A stretch of 53,078 nucleotides of DNA from CAYNYF01 sp964401385 (GTDB lineage Bacteria > Planctomycetota > Phycisphaerae > SM23-33): assembly GCA_964401385.1 (NCBI GenBank), contig CAYNYF010000021.1, positions 1 to 53,078 of the forward strand, read 5' to 3'. Positions 34,958-42,195 of the stretch are shown here, piece by piece. Both the position numbers and the translations under genes were made by a program. Position 1 is the first letter of the stretch, and each line of letters opens with the position of its first letter. The notes under the pieces are model-generated. The model had not been told where the DNA came from. It saw only the letters and a program-made list of their open reading frames with translations, and made no database searches.

Positions 34958-36052
34958 TCAGCTCTTGTCCACCAATTCTCTCAGCTTTCCGACGTAGTGA
35001 CAGTAGTTTTCCCACGACACGTCGGGCGGGACGGCGTGGTCCAGCTCCGGGACGTATCTTCCGCTTTCCACGGCCGGGCGGACGCGCTCCAGCTCCCGGT
35101 CGATGGCCTCCGGCCCGAGGGCCAGGGCGCGCTTGTCGATGCCGCCCATCAGGGCCAGGGAGGGGAACTTCTTCCGCATGACGTTCACGTCGCAGCCGGC
35201 GGCCACCTCCATCGGCCACAGGTAGTTCACCCCGGCGGCCGTCATCACCGGGATGATCCGCTCCGGCTGGCCGTCGGTGTCGACGGAGATGATCGGAATG
35301 CCGCGGGCGTCGGCGAACTGCTTGATCCGCCGGTAGCACGGGCCCATGAACTCCTCCCAGTGCTTCGGCGAGATCAGCGGCCCCTGCCGGCCGCACATGT
35401 CCTCCCAGATGTGGATCACGTCCACGCGAACCTCCGAGGCGACCTTCTCGAACACGCTCAGGTACAGCGACGTCACGTGGTCCATGATCTCGTGGACCAG
35501 ATCGGGCATCGTGTAGAACGCCAGCAGGCACTCCTCGTCGCCCAGCAGCCAGCGCACGCTGCCGAAGATGCCCACGTCGGGGTAATGGCCGATCTGGATC
35601 GGCACTGACCGGGCGGTCCATTCGGCGCAGCTTTCGCGCCAGTTGCCGGCGAGGCGCTGCGGGTGGTCGGGGTCGAGCCAGCGATCCCGGTATTCCTGCC
35701 AGTCGCGCCGGTCCTTGACGGGGAACTCGATGAACTCCGACATGGACTCGTGGTCCTTGGGGTTCCTGCGCTTGATGCCCCAGCCGTCCGTCCAGACGTA
35801 GAACTCGTCGGTCTCTTCCAATGTTTTCCGCTCGCGCCGGGGGCACGGGCCGTAGTTGACCGGCACGACCGCCGGGCTAGACTCACCCCCGAAGTGCTCG
35901 CGCACGTCCTGGAAACTCTCGAAGCTCGCGGGCATGCCCTCATTCTGCCACCGCCGCCAGGCGTTGTCCCATGGGCCCCAAAAAAGCCAGTACGGCGGCC
36001 GGTCCACCGGCTCGCCCAGTACGCACGCCACGAATCGCTCTCGATCGTTCAT
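34958..36052 (-). CDS. Uroporphyrinogen-decarboxylase-like protein
   Basis: 364 residues. N-terminal RERFVACVLGEPVDRPPYW and C-terminal IISVDTDGQPERIIPVMTAAGVNYLWPMEVAAGCDVN, ALMGGIDKRALALGPEAI and YVPELDHAVPPDVSWENY show the same UroD-like subgroup as the protein at 44765 and the remnant at 25341. Residues such as WEDMCGRQGPLISP line the expected barrel mouth. The subgroup is uncharacterised; haem synthesis is unlikely given repeated paralogues in sugar-gene surroundings. GGAAGAGAA precedes ATG 36052. It sits between the GH4-type gene and the TIM-barrel protein on the same strand, which suggests that it processes a product or cofactor of that pathway. Confidence 0.78.
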   Translation of the reverse strand: MNDRERFVACVLGEPVDRPPYWLFWGPWDNAWRRWQNEGMPASFESFQDVREHFGGESSPAVVPVNYGPCPRRERKTLEETDEFYVWTDGWGIKRRNPKDHESMSEFIEFPVKDRRDWQEYRDRWLDPDHPQRLAGNWRESCAEWTARSVPIQIGHYPDVGIFGSVRWLLGDEECLLAFYTMPDLVHEIMDHVTSLYLSVFEKVASEVRVDVIHIWEDMCGRQGPLISPKHWEEFMGPCYRRIKQFADARGIPIISVDTDGQPERIIPVMTAAGVNYLWPMEVAAGCDVNVMRKKFPSLALMGGIDKRALALGPEAIDRELERVRPAVESGRYVPELDHAVPPDVSWENYCHYVGKLRELVDKS

Positions 36053-36104
36053 CCAATTCTCTTCCGCTGCGTGTGTTTCCCGTCCTGCCCGAACGCGTCG
36101 TTGC

Positions 36105-36180
36105 TTCTTATCTTCGTTCGCGTAATTCGTGTAATTCGTGGACTCCGTCTGCTTCTTCTTCTCGCCGTAATTCGTGGACT
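36105..36180. repeat. Short ATTCGTG-type intergenic repeats
   Basis: CGTAATTCGTG, GTAATTCGTGGACT and again CGTAATTCGTGGACTA recur within 76 bases, with CTTCTTCTTCTC between them. The repeats sit between the UroD-like and GH4-type genes and end at the latter's stop codon. They look like degenerate dispersed repeats. Confidence 0.5.
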
Positions 36181-37612
36181 AATCCGTTTTCTGCTCGATC
36201 AGCGTGGCGAAGCGCTTGTTGATCGCCAGGGCCGGGTCCAGCGGCACCTCGACCGGCTTGCAGTCCTTGGGGATGCTGATCGTGGGCGTCGCCCGGATGG
36301 TCTTTTTCTCAAACTGCGGCAGCCACTTGCGATGGGCCTCCAGCATCTCCGCGCACATTTCCCGGATTTCCTTGAGGGTGCAGACCGCCGAGGTCAGCGG
36401 GTCCATGGCCACGGCGTGGACGATGCTTTCCGTGTCGCCGGCCAGGGCGGCCTCGCCGGCGAGGATCTGGACGTTGACGTTGGTCATGCACGCGGCCGCA
36501 CACTGCGGCGGCAGGGCCCCGATCCGCGTGGGGTGCAGCCCGGTGTCGTCGGCGAACGTGGGCACCTCCACGCAGCAGCCGTCCGGCAGGTTGGAGATGT
36601 AGCCGTCGTTGCGGACGTTGCCCATGAAGCGGAACGGCCTGCCGGTCGTGACGGCCTCCAGGATGTAGGAGCAGTACTCCACGGACCGGCTTTCGATCCT
36701 GGCGGTCTCATACTCCAGCGGGTCGTGCTCGGCGTACTTGGCGGCCAGGGCCTTGGAGTACTTGTAGTACGCCCCGCTGGCGCCGCCGAAGCCGGGCTCG
36801 TCGCAGTACAGCTCCAGCGCCTTGGCGTTCTTGCGGAACCAGGGCACGTACTCGCTCAGGTGGCCGGTGCTCTCGGTCATGAAGTAGCCGAAGTGGCGGA
36901 AGACCTCGCCGCGGACCTTCTCGTTCTTGTAGTACTCGGGCTTCTCGAAGACCTCGCGCAGCTTGGGGTAGAGGTCGCGCCCCTTGTGGGTCAGCGTGAG
37001 GAACCAGTCCATGTGGTTGATGCCGCCGCAGGTGTAGGAGATTTCCTCCTTGGGCACGCCGCAGTAGCCGGCGATGAGGTCCAGTGTGGTCTGCACGCCG
37101 TGGCAGAGGCCCACGAACGCCACGTCGGTGGCCTTGCCCAGGGCCAGGCAGGTCCCGGCCATGGGGTTGGCGTACTGGAGCATGATCGCCCCGGGCTTGG
37201 CCAGCTCGTTCATGTCGCGGGCGATGTCCACCAGCACGGGGATGGTCCGCAGCCCCCGGAAGACCCCGCCCGGGCCGAGCGAGTCGCCGATGCACTGGTC
37301 CACCCCGTACTTGAGGGGGATCTCATAGTCGACGCCGAAGGCCTCCAAGCCGCCGACCTGGATCATCACCACCACGAAGTCGGCGCCCTGAATGGCTTCC
37401 TGGCGGTTGGTGGTCGCCCAGACCTTCGCCTTCAGGGAGTTTTCGGCGGCCATGCGCTTGCCGAACGCCTCCATCCGCCGCAGCCTTCTCTCCGTCGGCG
37501 CCATCAGGGCGAACTCGCTGTCGGCCAGCGCCGGCGTGGCCATGATGTCGCTCATGAGCGTCTTGCAGAAGACGACGCTCCCGGCCCCGATCATCGCGAT
37601 CTTCTTCGGCAT
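36179..37612 (-). CDS. Family 4 glycosidase, alpha-galactosidase/glucosidase type
   Basis: 477 residues. GH4 enzymes use NAD+ and a divalent metal in a redox-elimination mechanism rather than ordinary hydrolysis. The Rossmann loop KIAMIGAGSVVF opens the protein; the metal ligands C170 (VGLCHGVQ) and H200 (GGINHMDW) and the NP motif (LQYANPMAG) are all present. The sequence is closer to the MelA-like (galactosidase) branch than to phospho-glycosidases, but specificity needs assay. AGGAG is 8 bases before ATG 37612; the ATG two codons earlier is too close to it. It lies downstream of the GH36-type gene, so two mechanistically different alpha-galactosidase-type enzymes are side by side. Confidence 0.85.
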   Translation of the reverse strand: MPKKIAMIGAGSVVFCKTLMSDIMATPALADSEFALMAPTERRLRRMEAFGKRMAAENSLKAKVWATTNRQEAIQGADFVVVMIQVGGLEAFGVDYEIPLKYGVDQCIGDSLGPGGVFRGLRTIPVLVDIARDMNELAKPGAIMLQYANPMAGTCLALGKATDVAFVGLCHGVQTTLDLIAGYCGVPKEEISYTCGGINHMDWFLTLTHKGRDLYPKLREVFEKPEYYKNEKVRGEVFRHFGYFMTESTGHLSEYVPWFRKNAKALELYCDEPGFGGASGAYYKYSKALAAKYAEHDPLEYETARIESRSVEYCSYILEAVTTGRPFRFMGNVRNDGYISNLPDGCCVEVPTFADDTGLHPTRIGALPPQCAAACMTNVNVQILAGEAALAGDTESIVHAVAMDPLTSAVCTLKEIREMCAEMLEAHRKWLPQFEKKTIRATPTISIPKDCKPVEVPLDPALAINKRFATLIEQKTD

Positions 37613-37717
37613 GGTCATTTCTCCTATTGCTTCCGCGGCCCAGCAGCCAGGCGATGCTTTTCTGTATTTCGCTCTGGTCCACCTACATGTTTGGCCCTAT
37701 GCTCGACGAACGCCGTC

Positions 37718-39712
37718 TCATTCCGCCTGCGAATACCGCAGCAGCAGGCTGCCCGGCATTTCCGGAATCGTGACCGTCAGCCGGCGAAGCTGGCCGCCGC
37801 TCATTCGCTTGCGCGGCGCTTCCTGGTAGCCGCTGCTGAGGCTTACTTCATACTGCACGCTCGCGTCGACGCACTTCAGTTCCACCGCCATCGTGGGGAA
37901 AGGGCTGCGGTGGCGGCGGAGGAACATCGCAAACCCGCCCTTCAGGTCCTGGCGGTGGAACTGGTAGCAGCACCAGTCGTGATCGGAAACGGTCAAAGGG
38001 AGCAGCAGGTGGAAGTCGCCCAGGAAGAACGGCCGGAGGCTCTTCCACTCGGCGATGGCCGCCCGGGCCTCGGCGAGGGGGAATTCGTCTCCCAGCAGCG
38101 TCTTGCCCCTGGCCAGCACCTCCTTGAAGTCGACGATGGCGTCGCGGTCGTCCGCGGCGTAGTCCTCGTGCGGGATATGGAAGCCGAACGTGAACCCGCC
38201 GATGATCTGGCCGCGGGTACCGTAGGGCGTGAAGTTCCACACCCCCCCGCCGAACAGCGGCACCCACCGCGCCAGGCCGGCCTTGATGCTCTGGTCGCCC
38301 ACGTGCAGCCCCATGCCGAACGCCAGGCCGATCACGTCGAAGAAGTCGCTGGCCCAAAGCGGCAGCGACCGTGACAAGGTCTCCAGGTCGATCCTCCTGC
38401 CGCCGCTGGCGCAGTTGTCGATCCACAGCTTCCGGTGACGGCGGCGCAGCTCGTCCCAGAGCTGGTAGTGCCCCTCGACGTATCGGATCTCGGTCATGCC
38501 GACCCGGTCGGGCGCGTCGGCCGACTGCCAGTAGCGCAGCGGGTCGAAGTTGAAGTCCTGCCGGTAGATGTCCACGCCATTGTCCGCGATGAGCCGGGAG
38601 AGAAGCTCGGTGATGTACGTTCGCGCCTCGGGCAGACCCAGGTTCAGCAGCAGGTTGTCGCCGTCCTTCTCGCTGGCCAGGAGGAATTCGGGATGCTCCT
38701 TTTCGAGCAGCGACCCCGGCCGGACCCGTTCGGGCTCGAACCACAGGACGAACTTCATGCCCGCCTTGTGGGCCGCGTCTGCGATGGGCTTGAGGCCGCG
38801 CGGGAACCTCTCCCGGTTAACCACCCAGCTTCCCACCTCCTGCCACCACTCGCGGCCCCGGCCGTACCAGCAGGCGTCGATCCAGTACGCCTCGGTCCCC
38901 AGCGAGGCGACCTTTGGCAGCGCCGTCATCTCCAGTTGCTCGCCGGCCTCGCCGGTGAGGTAGAAGTGGCCCTGAAGGCACTGGGCCGTGGGCGGCATGA
39001 CCAGTTCCCCGTCAATCCGCGGCAGGTAGTGCGCGAGCAAGAGCCGCCGGAGCAGGTTGTTGCCCACGGAGTCGTCTTCGCCCTCCCAGTCCATGACCAG
39101 AATTCTCGGCGTCCGGATCTTTTCGGCGGGATGCAGCAGCAGATGCGTCCGCTCCATGCCGGCGGAGACTCGCAGTCGCTGCCGGTCGCGGTCGAAGCCG
39201 GCCGACCACTGCCCCGACCAGCCGATGGCCAGGACCATTCCGCACCCGCGGCGCTGGAGGTTCATGAACGGCAGCGTCCCGTTGGACGACCTGCCGCCCT
39301 GCGGGGCCAGCGCTTTCCGGGCGCCCGGCGGAAGCTCGCTCACCTGGGGCAGAAAGTCATCCGCCCGGCAACTGCTGCCGTTGGCGTGGTGGAGCCGCAG
39401 CCGCTCCGTCGGGGACATGGGCACGCGGACGTCGATCGGGAGGATGTCTTCCAGGATCGGTGTGTCGGCCGGACCGCGGTTCTCAAACTCCACCAACCAA
39501 TCCACCGCCGAAAAATCGTCGAACCTGCGAACGTGGAGGGTCGCGCAAAGCCCCGTGACGGGATCGGCGTAGGCGACGTGGGTGATCTTCCCGCCGGCGG
39601 CTGCTTCCGTCGAAACCTCTTTCTTCCACTGTCCCAGCAGTTCCGCTGAACTGTTGCCGCCGTAGCGAAAGGAAAACGCCGGGATTTCCGCTTCTGCCGC
39701 GAATTCAGGCAT
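37718..39712 (-). CDS. Family 36-type alpha-galactosidase
   Basis: 664 residues. An N-terminal beta-supersandwich of about 240 residues precedes the barrel. Catalytic signatures: LWFEPERV (323-330), YRQDFNF with the probable nucleophile D386, IDNCASGGRRID (431-442), and LWASDFFD with the probable acid/base D456. It has no signal peptide, so it should act on imported oligosaccharides. The ATG at 39712 has AAGGA at suitable distance; the open frame extends 90 bases further without support. It is 61 bases after the FG-GAP gene and about 105 before the GH4 gene. Confidence 0.88.
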   Translation of the reverse strand: MPEFAAEAEIPAFSFRYGGNSSAELLGQWKKEVSTEAAAGGKITHVAYADPVTGLCATLHVRRFDDFSAVDWLVEFENRGPADTPILEDILPIDVRVPMSPTERLRLHHANGSSCRADDFLPQVSELPPGARKALAPQGGRSSNGTLPFMNLQRRGCGMVLAIGWSGQWSAGFDRDRQRLRVSAGMERTHLLLHPAEKIRTPRILVMDWEGEDDSVGNNLLRRLLLAHYLPRIDGELVMPPTAQCLQGHFYLTGEAGEQLEMTALPKVASLGTEAYWIDACWYGRGREWWQEVGSWVVNRERFPRGLKPIADAAHKAGMKFVLWFEPERVRPGSLLEKEHPEFLLASEKDGDNLLLNLGLPEARTYITELLSRLIADNGVDIYRQDFNFDPLRYWQSADAPDRVGMTEIRYVEGHYQLWDELRRRHRKLWIDNCASGGRRIDLETLSRSLPLWASDFFDVIGLAFGMGLHVGDQSIKAGLARWVPLFGGGVWNFTPYGTRGQIIGGFTFGFHIPHEDYAADDRDAIVDFKEVLARGKTLLGDEFPLAEARAAIAEWKSLRPFFLGDFHLLLPLTVSDHDWCCYQFHRQDLKGGFAMFLRRHRSPFPTMAVELKCVDASVQYEVSLSSGYQEAPRKRMSGGQLRRLTVTIPEMPGSLLLRYSQAE

Positions 39713-39773
39713 CTCCGTTTCCTTCTTCGGGCCCCGCGACTTCCGCCCTCCTGGGCCGGCAATCGCCGCTGGC

Positions 39774-40877
39774 CTAATCGCCCATGCTCTGGGCGAAGCC
39801 AAGATTCCTGAACAGGTACAGCCCGTCCTTGCCGGGGGCGACGATGTCCCCCCGGCCGTCGCCGGTCATATCCGCCACCTGGAAAAAGATGCCGCAGCCG
39901 GTGGCGACGCGCGCCCGGCCGTAGTCGATCACCTGCTTGGCGAAGCCCTCGCCGGTCCACTTGAAATAGTAAATGCCGACGGGGTCGTACGCGCCGGGAT
40001 CTTTTCCGCAGTGGGCCCGATACCGCTTGCCGGTGATCAGCTCGCAGGCCCCGTCGCCGTCGATGTCGGCCCAGATGAGGTCGTGGTACTGGCTGTTGAA
40101 CGGGTCGATCGGATGCCGGATCCATTTGCGGGCGTTGCCCTCTCGCCGCTGCTGCCACCAGTGAAGCCCGTAGGCGTGCGACTGGCCGACGATCAGCTCG
40201 TTGACCCCGTCGCCGTTGAGGTCGACCACCAGGATCGGCACGCTGGCCGAGCCCAAGTCGAACTCGTCGTGCCACTTCCATTTTCCCGCCAGCGGATCGG
40301 GCGGCGCCTCCAGCCATCCCCCGGCGAGGACGAAGTCGCCCCGGCCGTTGCCGGAAACGTCGCCGAACCCGAGGCCGTGGCCTTGCGGTCCGTCCCAGAT
40401 CTTGTGGGCGGAGAACTCGCCGGTGCCGCGGCCGGCGGCGTCGGTGATCAGCTTGTAGACGACCAGCGGCCCGCCGGGGGTGTTGGGCACGATCTCGACC
40501 CGCCCGTCGCCGTCGACGTCCCATGCCCGGATGCTCTCGACGTTGCCGGTGGCGGCGATGACGTGCTCGGGCCATTCCTTGCCGGGGTCGCCCCTGGGAT
40601 TCTCCCGCCAGCGGATGGTGTCGCCCCACCAGCCGCCGGTGATGAAGTCCAGGTAGCCGTCGCCGTTGACGTCCATGGGGATGGTGGCGAAGTCGTCGTA
40701 GTACTCCCCGACGGCCTGGACCTCGCCGATCTTGCACTTGCGATCGAACCGGGGGCCGGGGTACCAGTAGCCGCCGCTGACGATGTCGGGCACGCCGTCG
40801 TTGTTCACGTCGAACACGCCGGCCGACTCGTACCGCTCATCCGCGATCAGGATCTTTTCGAAACGAATTGGAGGCAT
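39774..40877 (-). CDS. FG-GAP/VCBS repeat protein
   Basis: 367 residues made of about seven repeats with the calcium-binding core D-x-N/D-G-D-G: DVNNDGVPDIV, DVNGDGYLDFITGG, DVDGDGRVEIV, DVSGNGRGDFV, DLNGDGVNELIVG, DIDGDGACELITGK and DMTGDGRGDIV. Seven blades predict a beta-propeller. Unlike most such proteins it lacks a signal peptide: the ATG at 40877, supported by GAGGAT, starts MPPIRFEKILIADERYE. It may bind a ligand or act as a lyase-like propeller in the cytoplasm, or be exported by another route. It is placed between the Gfo/Idh/MocA and GH36-type genes. Confidence 0.82.
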   Translation of the reverse strand: MPPIRFEKILIADERYESAGVFDVNNDGVPDIVSGGYWYPGPRFDRKCKIGEVQAVGEYYDDFATIPMDVNGDGYLDFITGGWWGDTIRWRENPRGDPGKEWPEHVIAATGNVESIRAWDVDGDGRVEIVPNTPGGPLVVYKLITDAAGRGTGEFSAHKIWDGPQGHGLGFGDVSGNGRGDFVLAGGWLEAPPDPLAGKWKWHDEFDLGSASVPILVVDLNGDGVNELIVGQSHAYGLHWWQQRREGNARKWIRHPIDPFNSQYHDLIWADIDGDGACELITGKRYRAHCGKDPGAYDPVGIYYFKWTGEGFAKQVIDYGRARVATGCGIFFQVADMTGDGRGDIVAPGKDGLYLFRNLGFAQSMGD

Positions 40878-40898
40878 GGTCGATCCTCGCAAGGAAAA

Positions 40899-41076
40899 TT
40901 CCAAATCTCAATCACCAAACTTCAAACAAGCTCCAAATCTCAATAACCAAACCACAAACAAGCTCCAAATCTCAAAAGACCAAACAAGAAACAGGACCAA
41001 ACGGGCCGCGGCATTCAAGATTTGGAGATTTCGTCATTGAGTATTGTTTGTGATTTGTCATTTGCGATTTGGAGCT
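40899..41076. repeat. 32-bp direct repeats plus inverted copies (CCAAATCTCAA family)
   Basis: Two 32-base units (40899-40930, 40931-40962) and a shortened third (40963-40988) begin TTCCAAATCTCAA or CTCCAAATCTCAA and end CAAACAAG. After a 30-base GC-containing spacer the same words appear inverted (GATTTGGAGATTT, TTTGTGATTTG, GCGATTTGGAGCTT) to 41076. It is the same family as 1811-1902. It separates the two halves of the sugar cluster. Confidence 0.75.
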
Positions 41077-41077
41077 T

Positions 41078-42127
41078 CTACTGCCCGTACTTCATCCGAA
41101 TGTATTCCCGCGCGACGCGCAAGTCCTCCACCGCCTCGGCCGCGTCGCACGGCGGGGGCATCTCGCCTTTGCAGACCTTCACGAAGTGGATCGCCTGCTG
41201 GCGCATGCTGTGGACCCACGGCATGGCGGGGACGGTCCGCTCGGGCCGGCCGCCGCCGTCCCGGTAAATCTCGATCGTCCCCGCCCGGTGCGTCGCCAGC
41301 GGGGCCGGCAGATGCAGCTTCACGTAGCCCTTCTCGAACGCGATCAGGGCCGACTCCTCCCACGCCACCGTCGTCTGGTACGGCGTCATCTCGATCACGC
41401 CGGGTATGCCGCTTTCGCTGGTAGCCGCCAGCAGCACGCCCGTCTTCTCGGCGTAGCTCACCCGGTACGGCTCGCCCAGCAGGTATCGCATCAGGTTGAC
41501 CTGGTGGATGTAGTAGTTCACGAAGCTGACGTACGCGTCGTGGGTGGGCTTGTCCATGTCCGGCGGCCGGGGCTCGGCCGGCAGTTTCGCCCGCTCGTCG
41601 CCGGCGTCCAGCAGGCCGGTGAAGCCGCCGGCCACCCAGTCTCCGGCCGGCATGAGGATGCGAACGTACTTCAGCGGACCCATCTCGCCCGTGGCCTTCC
41701 ACCCGGCGATGACCTCGCGGGCGGCGAGCGTCGCCGGGTCGCTGCGCTTGTTGTAGCCGACCATGTGCACGCAGCCGGCGGCCGCCGCGGCCGAGGCCAG
41801 CTTCTCGCCGGCCTCTACCGAAACCGCCAGCGGCTTCTCGGTGAACAGGTACTTCACTGCCTGGTACAGATCGGGCAGCAGCGCCGCGTGGTGAGCGAAC
41901 TGCTGGATGGCCACGATGCCGTCGAGCTTCTCGGCCGCCAGCATCTCCCGATGGTCGCCGTAGGCCTTCGGAATGCCGTACCGGGTAGCCACCAGCTTGC
42001 CCGTCCGGCGCCGCAACTCGGCCAGGGCGACCACCTCGCACTCTTCAATGTCGACGTAGTTTCTCAAGTGGGCCATCTGGCCCATGCCGCCGACGCCAAC
42101 GAAACCGATTCTGACCTTGTCCGTCAT
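41078..42127 (-). CDS. Gfo/Idh/MocA family oxidoreductase
   Basis: 349 residues. The Rossmann motif IGFVGVGGMGQMAHL is at about residues 7-21, and FTEKPLAVSVEAGEKL near 95-110 contains the family's EKP signature, whose lysine takes part in catalysis. The second half is an alpha/beta dehydrogenase domain (THDAYVSFVNYYIHQVNLMRYLLGE, with YIHQ at the expected catalytic histidine). These enzymes oxidise or reduce sugar hydroxyls or inositols with NAD(P). GGAG precedes ATG 42127. It follows the penicillin-acylase-type gene by 68 bases. A 3-keto-sugar route together with the glycosidases is plausible but inferred. Confidence 0.88.
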   Translation of the reverse strand: MTDKVRIGFVGVGGMGQMAHLRNYVDIEECEVVALAELRRRTGKLVATRYGIPKAYGDHREMLAAEKLDGIVAIQQFAHHAALLPDLYQAVKYLFTEKPLAVSVEAGEKLASAAAAAGCVHMVGYNKRSDPATLAAREVIAGWKATGEMGPLKYVRILMPAGDWVAGGFTGLLDAGDERAKLPAEPRPPDMDKPTHDAYVSFVNYYIHQVNLMRYLLGEPYRVSYAEKTGVLLAATSESGIPGVIEMTPYQTTVAWEESALIAFEKGYVKLHLPAPLATHRAGTIEIYRDGGGRPERTVPAMPWVHSMRQQAIHFVKVCKGEMPPPCDAAEAVEDLRVAREYIRMKYGQ

Positions 42128-42195
42128 CAGGCAATCTCCAAATCCGGGGGCGGCGGCATCACCGTGGCCCCAACGAAGCCCTCCCTGGCGGCGCT

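Noticed and set aside
40899..40988. Possible CRISPR array (32-base repeats)
   Set aside because: The units abut without unique spacers, and inverted copies follow; no cas gene is present.
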